Position numbers and translations under genes: made by a program. A model generated the notes under the pieces. That model saw only the letters and a program-made list of their open reading frames with translations. It was not told the DNA's origin and ran no database searches. From NCBI GenBank assembly GCA_030267565.1, contig BRXU01000007.1:186001-250000 (forward strand): 64,000 bases of DNA, given 5' to 3'. Positions 10,901-20,435 of this stretch are shown in pieces (positions within the stretch are counted from its first letter, which is position 1; each line of letters begins with the position of its first letter). The stretch is from Pleodorina starrii (Eukaryota > Chlorophyta > Chlorophyceae > Chlamydomonadales > Volvocaceae).

Positions 10901-12306
10901 AAGTCAATGGACTGTACTACAGGGGTGACCAGGTGGTGGTCCCCAACGTTGACGCGTTACGCCGCCTGCTTATAGCTGAGCATCACGACGGTGCTGCCAG
11001 CGGGCATCGAGGGCCTGAACGCACTCAGGAGGCGCTTAAACGGGCGTACTGGTGGCCGCGTCTGGACGCAGACGTATCACAGTACGTAAACCGTTGCCCG
11101 CAGTGCCAGCGTAACAAAGCCTCCACCACGAAGCCGCGTGGGCTGCTGCAACCTTTACCAGTACCCAAACGGGTATGGGGAAGTGTCACACTGGACTTGA
11201 TCACCCAGCTCCCCACCACAACCTCTGGTCACGACGCAATTGTTGTGTTTGTGGATCGGCTGAGCAAAATGACCCACTTTGCTCCCACACACACCACGGT
11301 TGACGCAGAGGGTGTGGCCCACCTCTATATACAGAACGTCTTCCGCCATCACGGGTTACCAGACGATATCGTCTCAGACAGAGGTTCCCAATTCGCGGGA
11401 AAATTCTGGGCTGAGATTCAACGTCTGCTCGGTACGAAGGTACGACTCAGTACCGCTTACCACCCGCAAACTGACGGCCAAACGGAACGCATGAACCGTT
11501 TGTTAGAGGAAACCCTTCGACACTATGTGAATCCCAAACAAGACGATTGGGACCAACATTTACCGTTGATCGAGTTCGCAATCAACAACTCGATGAACAA
11601 GTCGATTGGCACGGCGCCCTTCAAACTATGGACGCCGCACACGCCACGGGAGCCCGGAAACATCTCTGTTCTCGGCTCCAAGGTTCCTCAGGCGGCATCC
11701 TTTGCTAAGGATATGTCAGAAAGGCTTCAGAGAGCTCGTGCCGCCCTTCAAAAGGCCCAGGACAGGCAAAAGAACGCCGCTGACAAATCCCGGCAGGATG
11801 CAACCTTCGCCGTGGGTGACTCCGTTCTGTTAAGCACAAAGAACATTGCGCTCAAAGGTCCCGGAGCGAAGAAGCTTTACCCCAAGTTCATAGGCCCTTT
11901 CACGGTCGAGGCAACCGTGGGAAAGGTCGCCTATCGGTTAACGCTTCCTCCAGGGTACAAAATACATCCGGTGTTTCACGTATCCTTACTGAAACCCTAC
12001 CGAAGTTCAGGCGTATACCAACCACCACCACCGCAATTCATCGACGATGGTGGCAACGCCTACTGGACAGTGCAAGCTATTATCGACCACCGTGATCGGC
12101 GGAAAGTTGGCAACCACACGGTTCGCGACTTCCTGGTCAAGTGGGAGGGTTACGGCCCCGAGCACAACTCGTGGGAACCCGAGAAACCCCTCCGGGAGGA
12201 CTCCCTCGTGGAGGAACTCGTCGACCAGTACTTGGACGCCCTCGCGGTCAAACCACCGCAACAAATCCGGCGCTCCAAGCGCACACGCAAACAGATCATG
12301 CGCTGA
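7948..12306 (+). CDS. pol: Retrotransposon Pol with C-terminal chromodomain
   Basis: An open frame of 1452 codons beginning right after the gag UAG and in frame with it. Domains in order (residues from 7948): aspartic protease with VDSGA around 270; reverse transcriptase with IDLQSGYHQ around 603 and YLDD at 665-668; RNase H (WSDAS around 814); integrase with an H-H-C-C zinc site (~1012-1052) and a D-D-E core (LDLI ~1083, VSDRGSQF ~1144, TERMNR ~1180); chromodomain (~1372-1430, FLVKWEGYG...NSWEPE). All catalytic motifs are intact. The first AUG in frame is at 7981, upstream of the protease. Pol may therefore be made by UAG readthrough from gag or by internal initiation. The chromodomain would bind methylated histone tails and steer integration, a known property of chromoviruses. 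Confidence 0.95.
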   Translation: MVGAWAEGAAAMPQEPNLFACHSGHGWTAEAIHGVLVSALASGPASEIPDDSNVAAAEMPAVGESGPAIAAVQRNGVSVTEKAARSSSFLLNAPDRMVAPSIFTRLQTLLGVVFSYDAACNPHGTNALCSRFATPETFYLQNVAGEALWCCVAPQNVRSYQQHYERCKRQDPQHTCALFVVPKFPHLTRYFQQLRYKLVEELPAGTQLLVSANGKGGVGRLPMPPTPYPVQLWYDSPATVASLQSFDGSDTTHSMTFDCLASSKPATVLVDSGANTKGTADGFVPKAFISALGITAQPSNTTSVRLADGKPHPLLGEVNIPIKIGAFRDSVRLLVMKDGIGPAGIILGTDWLKRRKARMCWNTDTLTLVKGSRSIVLRPKYAQGLSEPARLMNWVTATLFAATSVDLLTAKQAAKSIRKGADAFLMLVRPETDEYPDAGGTAQPTPEVATTAVGGSVSGPQPPDLVPDHQLQALLSKYKDVFAEITGIREQDEGVEHTIPLVPGANPPAKRAYRLSPDERAECKRQIADLLQKGFIEPSNSPFGAPVIFVRKRDPDSPTGFKLRMVLDYRELNKITVKRRYPMPNIQELFDQLSGARIFSSIDLQSGYHQLRITKEDIPKTSFITPEGQFAFKVLCFGLTNAPATFQATMNAMFREHLGKFVLVYLDDLLVFSKTPEEHVVHLQTVLTILQKQGFKAKLTKCAFNKPELKFLGHIVGRDGLKVDESKIQVIRDWPTPTNLKQLRSFLGLANYFRRFVQGYSSLVAPLTAITSEKRAWHWCDDCQTAFDGVKRALINAPVLALSDLNKPFEVWSDASIYGTGAVLLQDNRAIAYLSHRFTPAERNYTTTDQEALGVIHALQEWRCYLEGAPDVTVVTDHQPLTYLDSLKANGLLSRRQARWISFLQDQKIHWSYKPGRINVADPLSRIYEGAPEMSTADISQPLGQPMVALLSRSAISTDIRKRISAGYRYDSWFRNKTNVKRLQKVNGLYYRGDQVVVPNVDALRRLLIAEHHDGAASGHRGPERTQEALKRAYWWPRLDADVSQYVNRCPQCQRNKASTTKPRGLLQPLPVPKRVWGSVTLDLITQLPTTTSGHDAIVVFVDRLSKMTHFAPTHTTVDAEGVAHLYIQNVFRHHGLPDDIVSDRGSQFAGKFWAEIQRLLGTKVRLSTAYHPQTDGQTERMNRLLEETLRHYVNPKQDDWDQHLPLIEFAINNSMNKSIGTAPFKLWTPHTPREPGNISVLGSKVPQAASFAKDMSERLQRARAALQKAQDRQKNAADKSRQDATFAVGDSVLLSTKNIALKGPGAKKLYPKFIGPFTVEATVGKVAYRLTLPPGYKIHPVFHVSLLKPYRSSGVYQPPPPQFIDDGGNAYWTVQAIIDHRDRRKVGNHTVRDFLVKWEGYGPEHNSWEPEKPLREDSLVEELVDQYLDALAVKPPQQIRRSKRTRKQIMR

Positions 12307-12332
12307 TTTGCGGCTCCCTAACGCAACCCCGG

Positions 12333-12575
12333 TACGTGCAACCTTCCATGTGTCTCATGGATGAGGTCCGAAATTCAGCGGTCCACCGCCTAAAGTAAGC
12401 CTATCGTTGCCGTACTCGTACGCACAATCTTTCACGTGTCTCGTGAATGAGGATGGAAATTAAGCAACCGCCTAAAGTACACCTATCATTGTCGTACGTG
12501 CCTCAACAGCAGCCTGTCACGTGTCTCGTGACAGAGGACCGAAATTAAGCGGTTAACACCGCCTAAAGTACGCCT
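12333..12575 (+). repeat. Three tandem hairpin-RNA units in the retrotransposon 3' region
   Basis: Three degenerate ~80-base units lie between pol and the 3' LTR. Each has a hairpin with an invariant TGTCT loop: TCCATG/CATGGA (12345-12361), TTCACG/CGTGAA (12431-12447), CTGTCACG/CGTGACAG (12514-12534). Each is followed by a conserved GAGG..CGAAATT and CCGCCTAAAGTA. Units 1 and 3 also form a second hairpin, GCGGT/ACCGC. Stem bases differ between units but pairing is kept, which suggests RNA structure is selected. Confidence 0.7.
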
Positions 12576-12869
12576 GGTGCTGCTTGCGACCGTTCGCGGG
12601 ACATGTCCCTATGCGAAAAACAAGCACATGCCTGGACCACGGGAAAAGACCACGCGAAATACCTGGCATACGTGACTGTGCACGGACCACGGGAAACGGC
12701 AAGTGGACCCTTGTGAAACCCACCCTTGCCAAAATGAGCGAGTTCTATCTGGCTTGATCGCTCAAGCACACACGTAATGCCAAGGCATGTTGCTTAATAT
12801 TGGTTACCTGCGAGATTATGACGTTCCACTTTCACAAGTGGCACGCTGCTCCCGGGGACGGTTCGCTTC

Positions 12870-12882
12870 AAAGGGGGGGGAG
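12870..12882 (+). other. Polypurine tract
   Basis: AAAGGGGGGGGAG directly abuts the 3' LTR. This is the expected position and composition of the plus-strand primer. Confidence 0.85.
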
Positions 12883-13240
12883 TGTAAGCTTGCTTGCACG
12901 AACTTAACGCTATTTTAATAGTGTTATATTGGTCTCACGTCCTGGCGGAGGAACGAGCCAATAAAGTACCTGTTACCTTTCCGTTAGCAGTTGTACTGCG
13001 GAATGCATGGTACGCATCTGGAGTACGCATTAAGGCGTCGCTCTACGTGGAGACGACAGAGAATTACTCTTCAATGTTCTTACACGGTATCTGTTGATAC
13101 CACCTACTGTGATATGTATCTTATCTATAACACGCTATTCGGTAAACAATCTACGCTTCCGCATAATAAGAACCGAACTCTAACCCGATCCTCGGTGAGT
13201 TACCTTAGAAAGATCCTGGGAAGACTAGTAGAGTCTTACA
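12883..13240 (+). repeat. 3' LTR (358 bp)
   Basis: Matches the 5' LTR with one 4-base CATG insertion. It is preceded directly by a purine run and followed by the second GGGAC target-site copy. Confidence 0.96.
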
Positions 13241-13414
13241 GGGACGTCGAGACCACCCCCGCACCTTCTCCGGAAGCGGTGGAAGGTTTGGCCCACCTGG
13301 TAGCGGGAGCAGGAGCAGGAGCTGCAGATCTACCCAGGATGGGCTCTGCGGCTGAGCTGGCTCCCGCCGCCGGCTTGTTGGCTGGTGCAGGATCAGCAGG
13401 ATCAGACAGCAGCT

Positions 13415-14170
13415 TCAGACACTGATCTGAGTCGAGGCCCCGGTATGCAGAAATACAAGGCTGTCCTAGAACGCCTCCTGAAAAACCAAATTCGGATCGA
13501 CGACGTACCCATCCCGTACGAACCCCCAACCGGATCATATAAGTACCTCGGCGTACACATCACCCCTACCCTGGATTGGACGACACAGGTGGCCTACACA
13601 CGCGCCGAAATAGACCGACGGGGGCAAAGCATACAAAACTCCCTCGCAACCCCAGATCAACGCATAAACATGATCAAAACCCTCATTCACCCCTTTGTGG
13701 CGTACAGCCTGCCTACCATGGCATACACCCCGCACGACATCGCTAGCCTCGACGCCCAAATCGCCGGCATCGCCAAACGCAGCTACGGACTCAAGATGGG
13801 CTTCCCAACCCGCGCCATCCTCGGCCCAATCTCCCGACTCGGTCTGGGGGTAGGCACCCTACGTACCCTCTATGCGGTCAGAGCGGCGAAGACGCTTGTC
13901 CTGTCCCTCAACGACAAGGGACACCTTGGGGCAGTAACCCGAGCCCTCCTGCACCTGCAGAGCCATTACATGGGCACAATACCAGCGCACACATTCAAAC
14001 GCGAATGCCGGCACTACACCACGCTTAAACAACTTGCTCTCGTGCATGAAGCCGGTATCGAACCCACGGACAGAGGCAGCACCTACGAGCCGGCGGCGGG
14101 CAGCCTCATTCACCTGATCGGGGCACACAACCCGACGGCCGAGCCCAAGGATCTCGCGCTCCTCTTCTGA
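13415..14170 (+). pseudogene. LINE RT C-terminal fragment
   Basis: This frame begins at the 5' truncation point. It contains the post-palm part of a non-LTR reverse transcriptase: YKYLGVHITPTLDW, then the helical thumb region. The YADD catalytic motif is missing, lost with the 5' end. The frame stops at TGA 14168-14170 and then continues open in the same frame for another 3.9 kb, so this stop divides what looks like one polyprotein. It could be a disabling mutation in a dead copy or a leaky stop. Confidence 0.75.
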
Positions 14171-17100
14171 TGCATACAGCCCCTGCTGGAACTTGGCCTG
14201 GACCTCAGGGCCCTGAAAGACAAGAACACGGGAGCGCACCTCATCACCACTGACCAGCTGCAACGCATCGGCGGCAGGAAAGTGGGCCCCCACCATCGGA
14301 TAGCCCTAAACCAGCTCAGCCTCACCCTGAATGCTGACCCCAGTGTGCGGGCCCGGGCACCGCGCCACCGTGGTGTAGCACCCCTGCCCCCCGAACTACG
14401 ACTCCTCACGGATGACCCACATCTGACTGATATTGCGAAGGAAGCGATAAGACCCACCCCCATCCCCCATGGAACCCTAAGGATGTACGTCCTTGCCAAG
14501 CCCCGCGACCCGGCCGACACCATGCCGGCCGCCCCAGCTGGAATCCCTCCCCCCCGCCCAGGCGCAACAACCCCTCGGGTGGAGACGGGAACCCAAAATG
14601 CAGCAACGCCGTCCGGCACCGCAACAACCCCCGAGTCACGACGCCCGGCCGCCCGGCCAGCCGCCAGGCGACACCAGCCACAGCGGAAGACCGATAGTGA
14701 GCTGCTCAAAGCATACCTCCTTCGGCAGAACCTGAAACCAGTCGACGGTATCACAGATGCCGAGGCCATTGGGTGGGACCCCCGGCAAACCCCACTTACC
14801 CTTCAGCACTGCGAACGAATCCTGCACCACCCGCTCCACCGGGACCTCACGTCCAAAGTGGGCTCCGCCGAACGGCTCCTCCAGATGCTCCATGGGGAGA
14901 CGGCGTGGCCTGCGGGGACACCAGTCCAATATGGCCTAAGCATCACACAGCTTCTCTTCGGGGACCAAGAGAGGGTGGCCTGTATCAAAGCGGAAATCCG
15001 CAAACGGGTCGCCGTCAGCACTCCGAAACCCAAGCGACAATGCACAACCGACTCGGCTACCCGAGACACACACCGAACATACTACCGGGTTGAATGGGAA
15101 CGTACTGTCATCACTAAAGGGGCAATAGCACTATACACCGAGAATGGTTACCACCCCAAGGCGGTGCACCGGTACGAATCCCCCACCGACCCCACCCACC
15201 CCGAAACGATAGTCGAGGTAGAATGGGCTCCCACCGAAGATGAAGAGTTGCGACTGGCCTCGCAAGACAACTGGACAGAGCTGCGGAATGCATTCCGGCA
15301 TCGGCGCGCCATGGAGGCCGAACAGGACCCAGGTCGAATGGAAAATGCACGTGACCGCCACCTGACGGAATGGCAACAGCAAGGCAGATGGGAGACTGAA
15401 TGCCTCAACGTGACCCGAGGCCAACGTCTCCTAAGGCAGTATGTTGAAATCAACGTGCAACCGGGTAACCCGGACCGGGACATCCACCCGCCCGGGCGAT
15501 ACACGGTCCAAATTGGCAATCGCAACGGCACACACAGGCATGTACCATGGGACGGCAGTGGGGACATACCCGATGGACTGCAAGCCATTGGGATGGCATT
15601 CGTATACGATCCCCAAGGGCGCTGCGTCGGCCAGGTGTCGGCAAGCCGCCTCCGCAGCCTGTGGCTCCGGTACAGCGACGCCCAACAGAAACGCCCGGAA
15701 GAGCACGCACAGATCGCGGCCGCGGGTGGCTTCACGGAGGATGTCGCACGCCTCCTCCTGCGGTATCGGGACGGAGGGGGCACCAAAGCACACCCCATTC
15801 GAGAGGCCCATGAGCGGAGGATATCTGAACGGCTGATGAAACGCCTCATGACCGCGCTGGGCGCCGCAACAGAGCGCTTTGCATCCCCCCTCAACGTAGC
15901 AGACAGCACCGCCATCTACTACTTGCAGTACCCAGAAGATCAGCTCTTCGGAGCCAACCACGACGCGTATTCGCAACCGTGCACGGGCATATCCGTCGCG
16001 CACCCTGAACCTAAGCCGGACGAGGGGCATCATGCACTGCGATGGGCGCTAGGCTGGGCCGACGCGACACGGAGCACAGATAACCCCACCGCTACCCTAC
16101 TCCTGCTGCCCACGTCCCAAACGGCGCCCTACACCCGCTACCTCACCCACCCGCTGGTCACTATGATCGGTACAATAGACGCATTTTCAGGAACGGGGGA
16201 CCTCTACAGCGAAGTGAGCGTAGACGCTCCAAAACCCTACCCAAACGGACTCACCCTACTCCTGGTTAGCAATGAATCCGGCCGCGCGTACGGTACCAGC
16301 CTCCGCCGAGCGCTTGCTATGACGGCAGCCCGCCACGTCGCCACTGGCCCCGCCCTCTCCTGGACACCCCCCCAATGGGTGCGCAAGAGGGTGCGCAGTA
16401 TGTCCGAGAAACCACCCGCCGCGGCGGTGCCCTCCCGTACGTGCGACAACATCCCCACGGAAGAGGGAAGCGCCACGTTCCTGGCATTTTCTGCCAAATA
16501 TGCGCTGCGACACAACGCCCAAGACGCCATATACACAGATGGGTCAGTGCAAAGGATTAAAGATGGCGAAGAGGAAAGACATCTCCTGGGAGCCGCGGCG
16601 GTTGACGCACTTACCAACACAACGCTCCACATAGATGTGAATGCAGGACACCAGGGCTGCCAAACTATCACACGGTGCGAACTGAGTGCCATCCATCAGG
16701 GTCTCCAGATGCGCAGAGGCACGCTGCACGACGAAGCTCACCTAACTATCTGGACGGATTCTGCCGCGTCTCTACATCTCATTAAAAAGATGATAAACAA
16801 TCCACATAAGCTTCAGCTTAGCAAGCATAAGGCGCTGCTTGAGCAAATCGTATTAATACTTAAACGACGAGCGGCCTGTACCCTGAAGACTTCTTTGCTT
16901 AAAGTGAAAGCCCACACTGGGGTAACGTACAACGAGAAAGCGGACAAAGCAGCCGTACAAGCCGCGCGGGGACTCTCCAAGCTGGACCCCGAAGCGCTGA
17001 GCGCAACCGAAACCTCAAACAATAATCCACGAAGCCAACACTGGTGGCTGCGGAAAATGGCTGGGCCTGAGAAGAATGCTGGGCACTATGCTAACGACCT

Positions 17101-18043
17101 TAACCGCGGTATCGAGTCCCTGGTCAACCCGGAGACCCACTCGGGATACACGAACGAAACAGATTACATTATATACGTCGCCAACACCCTGCCCGACCTC
17201 GACATAAGCACCAGCACTCGAACTTTACAGCGCAAGGCGGGTCGACACAAGCATGTCAAACGATGCTTCGACTACCTGTATGGCCAGCTATGGAGCGCCA
17301 AGCTGGCGAGCCGATTTAAGAAACCATTGGCACCTGGATGCCCCGCGTCGTTAGGACACTGCCCCCTGTGCAACCATCTCGACTCCGGGGCGCACATCCT
17401 CGGAGGATGCCTTCACCCCCGAATGCGAGCCCTGTACATACAGCGGCACAACAAGGCGGTCCAGACAATTACCAGTACGCTAGCCCGGGGGTCCCACGGA
17501 GGCTGCTATATTATAATGGACGCCGGCCCCGCGGACACCCGACCAGACTACGTGGCTGGCACACGCCTGCCCAAATGGCTGCTCCCGGAAATTTCGGATG
17601 AGAAACGCCTCAAGATGCGGCCCGATATACTCCTTATACCCGACATCCCCCTCCACGAAGCGCGAGCGCCAGGGTACATGGGACCCCCAGACCCCAGTCA
17701 ACACACAGTACACATTATTGAGGTCGGCTACACCGCTGACACAAACCACACACAGAAACAGCACGACAAGGCCCAACAACATGCAGAACTGGCCAAACGC
17801 CTCACGGAAGCCGGATGGAAGGTCCGCTACACAACACAGGAAGCCATCAGCCTCGGCTTCGCGGGTACCATAAGAAAGGACCTACGCCCTCTACTCCACA
17901 ACCTAGGCACGGGCAGCAAGGAAGCCCGCACCTGCTGCAACGACCTCCACGACCATGCAGTTAGAACACTCAACACTATCGTTATAACCCGCAGGCAAAT
18001 GGAACGTAACCCCCACGCGGAACCGCAACCGGCAGGCACATAA
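14171..18043 (+). CDS. LINE polyprotein remnant: RNase H, CCHC, restriction-like endonuclease
   Basis: Open in the frame of the preceding RT fragment; the first AUG is at 14282. Numbering from that AUG: an uncharacterised region up to about 740; RNase H with YTDGS (~752), the CELSAI Glu, WTDSAAS and HTGVTYNEKAD; a CPLCNH...H....C zinc motif near 1026; and a restriction-like endonuclease core with RPDILL (~1115) and IIEVGYT (~1145), matching the PD...E pattern of LINE RLE domains. The 700-residue region before RNase H has no family I recognise. The element is 5'-truncated, so this copy cannot retrotranspose on its own. Confidence 0.8.
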   Translation, partial: CIQPLLELGLDLRALKDKNTGAHLITTDQLQRIGGRKVGPHHRIALNQLSLTLNADPSVRARAPRHRGVAPLPPELRLLTDDPHLTDIAKEAIRPTPIPHGTLRMYVLAKPRDPADTMPAAPAGIPPPRPGATTPRVETGTQNAATPSGTATTPESRRPAARPAARRHQPQRKTDSELLKAYLLRQNLKPVDGITDAEAIGWDPRQTPLTLQHCERILHHPLHRDLTSKVGSAERLLQMLHGETAWPAGTPVQYGLSITQLLFGDQERVACIKAEIRKRVAVSTPKPKRQCTTDSATRDTHRTYYRVEWERTVITKGAIALYTENGYHPKAVHRYESPTDPTHPETIVEVEWAPTEDEELRLASQDNWTELRNAFRHRRAMEAEQDPGRMENARDRHLTEWQQQGRWETECLNVTRGQRLLRQYVEINVQPGNPDRDIHPPGRYTVQIGNRNGTHRHVPWDGSGDIPDGLQAIGMAFVYDPQGRCVGQVSASRLRSLWLRYSDAQQKRPEEHAQIAAAGGFTEDVARLLLRYRDGGGTKAHPIREAHERRISERLMKRLMTALGAATERFASPLNVADSTAIYYLQYPEDQLFGANHDAYSQPCTGISVAHPEPKPDEGHHALRWALGWADATRSTDNPTATLLLLPTSQTAPYTRYLTHPLVTMIGTIDAFSGTGDLYSEVSVDAPKPYPNGLTLLLVSNESGRAYGTSLRRALAMTAARHVATGPALSWTPPQWVRKRVRSMSEKPPAAAVPSRTCDNIPTEEGSATFLAFSAKYALRHNAQDAIYTDGSVQRIKDGEEERHLLGAAAVDALTNTTLHIDVNAGHQGCQTITRCELSAIHQGLQMRRGTLHDEAHLTIWTDSAASLHLIKKMINNPHKLQLSKHKALLEQIVLILKRRAACTLKTSLLKVKAHTGVTYNEKADKAAVQAARGLSKLDPEALSATETSNNNPRSQHWWLRKMAGPEKNAGHYANDLNRGIESLVNPETHSGYTNETDYIIYVANTLPDLDISTSTRTLQRKAGRHKHVKRCFDYLYGQLWSAKLASRFKKPLAPGCPASLGHCPLCNHLDSGAHILGGCLHPRMRALYIQRHNKAVQTITSTLARGSHGGCYIIMDAGPADTRPDYVAGTRLPKWLLPEISDEKRLKMRPDILLIPDIPLHEARAPGYMGPPDPSQHTVHIIEVGYTADTNHTQKQHDKAQQHAELAKRLTEAGWKVRYTTQEAISLGFAGTIRKDLRPLLHNLGTGSKEARTCCNDLHDHAVRTLNTIVITRRQMERNPHAEPQPAGT

Positions 18044-19269
18044 CCAACGACAGACCAGTCTCAAAGTTCCTCGCGGTGGTGGGGGGGAACTGGGACCGGG
18101 GAAACCCGTCACCCCACCCCCTCTGCTCCCATAAACCACGCCTCGGCTCCCGGCCGGGCGTATCATTATTATTATTATATGATCAGACAGCAGCCAGCAG
18201 CAAGGCGACCCGGTGCTGACCATCACCGGCGAGCTGGGCCGCGGTGCACAGGGCGTGGTGTACCGTGGTGTGTGGCGGGGCCTGGATGTGGCGGTCAAGA
18301 GCAGGCTGCTGCAATGTGGGCTGGGTGGTGGAGGACCACATACAGGTGAGGTTTCCGGTTTCGTGCCTATTGAGGCGGGGAGGCGGCTGTGGCGGGTTGC
18401 ATCCGGTGAGACCCTACCTGACGAGCTACCATACTAGCAGCGATGGCTGCCGTGCGGTGGGCCTTATCTACCGGCGGGAGGCATGACGAGTATCCATGAT
18501 TACCTTTATAAGGTTCTGTTTGGATACGTGATTACCAGCTTGATGGCTCGCTCGGCCCATAACTTTTGTTCACATGTCGGTCAGTAGCCCACAACAATTC
18601 TGAAACCACTCGGGTTTCCCATACAGCTGAGATGTTCACCTGTTGTGTAGTTAAGGTCATGAGTGCGTGCGTGTGTGTGCATGTGCGTGTTCCGCTGCTG
18701 GCTGCCTGCAGGGGCTGGTGGCAGCAGCAGCAGACACTCCGTCCCAGGATCTGGCCTTACCCCACCGGGCCATCCAGGAGGCTGCCATCAGCACCAGTGT
18801 GTCCCACCCAAACGTGGTCGCCACCTACACCTACACACTGGAGCGCCTGGAGGACGCACCGCCCCGGCTGAATGCCGCCATCATGCGAGCAGATGACAAG
18901 CCGGCATTGCAAGGAACCAACACCGGTTCAGCGAGCAGCAGCAGCCAGGCAGATGGTAGCGTCCGCCACTCCGCTGTCGATGCCTCAGGCAGGGGCGAGC
19001 TCGAGGTGTGGAAGCTGACACTGGTCCAGGAGCTGTGCAATGGCAACAGCCTAAGGTGCTGCCTGGAGCAGGGCACGCTGACTGGGTGCCAGGTGGTGGA
19101 GACACAAAGCAGTTCGGGCAGTGGGCAGTTCGGCATTTGGCGGCGGGTTGGGGCTGGCCCAACGGCATCTGCTCCTGGCGGCGGCAGGCCGCAGTCTTCT
19201 TCCGTGTCGTCAGGGCCAGCAGCGCTGCAGTCGCCGGCGGCAGGTTCGCTCATGCAGCAGCAGCAGCAG

Positions 19270-19300
<31 letters not shown>

Positions 19301-20311
19301 TCGACCCACGGATCACACTGATGGTGGCGCTGCAGGCCGCCCGCGGCCTGGCGCACCTGCACAGCTCGGGCATCGTCCACGCGGACGTGAGCTCGGCAAA
19401 CATCCTGCTGAAGCGCTCGCCGAGCAGGTCTGGGGGCGATGGTCACAGTAGTGGTGCTAACGGTTGCGGTGCCGCCGCCGACCCCTATTCGTACGGCTAT
19501 GTCGCCAAGGTCTGTGACTTCGGGCTGTCAGGGAAGCTTGATGATACACGAGCAGCCCTTTACCTGTCAGGACCAGCAAGGTACGTGAGCATGTCCGGGC
19601 TGCGGTTTTGCTGATTCCAGGGTCCAGAATGTGCATGTGGGTCACACCTTGATTACGTGTTAAGACGCCTCGGCTACGGTTTACAATATTATTAACCACC
19701 CGTACTTGCAGCTTCTCTGCCTCATCAGCTCCCAAGGGGTTCCATGCAAGCATGGCAACAGCACCCTACCCACCCTGTAGTGCCAGGAGAGGCGTTGCTT
19801 GGTCGCCCTCGCAGGCCTGCACAGGCCTGTATGGGCTTTCTTTTGCCGGTAGCTAGAGCGCCCTGCCCGCTGTATGAACCCTGCTGAGACGTTGACCTAT
19901 GAACCCTTTCCACAGAGCCGTGTCCGCCTACACTGCACCCGAGCTGGTCCGCCACGGCCACGCCAGCCCCGCCGGGGATGTCTACGCATTCGCTGTGGTG
20001 CTTTGGGAGTTGGCGCTGGGCTGCCCCCTGCCGGCCCTGCTGGCCCGACCCGAGGGCGCCCGGCTGCAGAGCTGGCTGGCGCAGCAGTCGAGGTTGGACC
20101 CACGGACGGTGGAGCCGCTGCCGCCCGGCTTGCTGACCTGGCCGGCAGATGGGGTGCCGCCCGGGCTGCTGGGGCTCGTGGGCGAGTGCCTGCGGGGCGA
20201 CCCCGCCACCAGGCCCTCCGCCCGGCAGCTGTACGAGCGGCTATACACTCTGCTGGCGGGGGAGCCACCGCTCCATCACCAGCCGCCACCACCATCGCTG
20301 CTGCCACCACG

Positions 20312-20343
<32 letters not shown>

Positions 20344-20435
20344 GCCAAGCCCTGCAGGAGGGAAGCACATCCAACTCCCCCGGACCCGGCACGTCGTGCC
20401 TCAGCTTGAATTCGAGCACCGTGACCTGGCTGTGA

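Larger units (their letters stand above)
5247..13240 (+). mobile_element. Complete chromovirus (Ty3/gypsy) LTR retrotransposon
   Basis: A 7,994-bp element inserted in exon 2 of kinase copy 1. The LTRs (5247-5600 and 12883-13240) start TGTAAG, end CTTACA, and differ only by a 4-base CATG indel. A 5-bp target duplication GGGAC flanks it (5242-5246 and 13241-13245); the right-arm kinase has the site once, uninterrupted. Internal order is primer-binding site, palindrome-rich leader, gag, pol (protease, RT, RNase H, integrase, chromodomain), a repeat-containing 3' region and a polypurine tract. The near-identical LTRs and open frames indicate a young copy. The integrase-chromodomain order places it among chromoviruses. 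Confidence 0.96.
13414..18180 (+). mobile_element. 5'-truncated Dualen/RandI-type LINE
   Basis: A 4,767-bp LINE flanked by a 14-bp target duplication GATCAGACAGCAGC (13400-13413 and 18181-18194). The right-arm kinase shows the empty site with one base different. It starts inside the reverse-transcriptase region and ends in a short ATT-rich tail (TATCATTATTATTATTATAT). It encodes an RT C-terminus, a long uncharacterised stretch, RNase H, a CCHC knuckle and a restriction-like endonuclease. RNase H plus a C-terminal restriction-like endonuclease fits the Dualen/RandI family known from Chlamydomonas, which also carries an APE endonuclease; that part would be lost here by 5' truncation. Confidence 0.85.
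1523..20435 (+). pseudogene. Receptor-like kinase copy 1, disrupted by two retroelements
   Basis: Exon 1 is 1523-3106 (signal peptide and ectodomain). A 76-bp intron follows (3107-3182, GTAAGC...CTGCAG, phase 0). Exon 2 is broken into 3183-5246, 13246-13413 and 18195-18345 by an LTR retrotransposon and a LINE. Exon 3 is 18712-19580, and exon 4 is 19916-20435 (TGA). Removing the insertions restores the order seen in the right-arm copy. Even then exon 2 ends in phase 1 while exon 3 begins in phase 0: this copy has 4 extra bases beside the donor at 18346 and lacks one CTG, a net +1 shift before most of the kinase domain. Kinase signatures are still readable (GRGAQGVVYRG, VAVK, HADVSSAN, DFG, APE). 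A longer CAG tract near 19255-19300 encodes a polyGln stretch. I infer the copy makes no full-length kinase. Confidence 0.88.

Noticed and set aside
12345..12376. Hammerhead ribozyme in the retrotransposon 3' repeats (ATGAGG...CGAAA)
   Set aside because: The CUGAUGA box is not present in any of the three units and the spacing does not allow a normal stem II.
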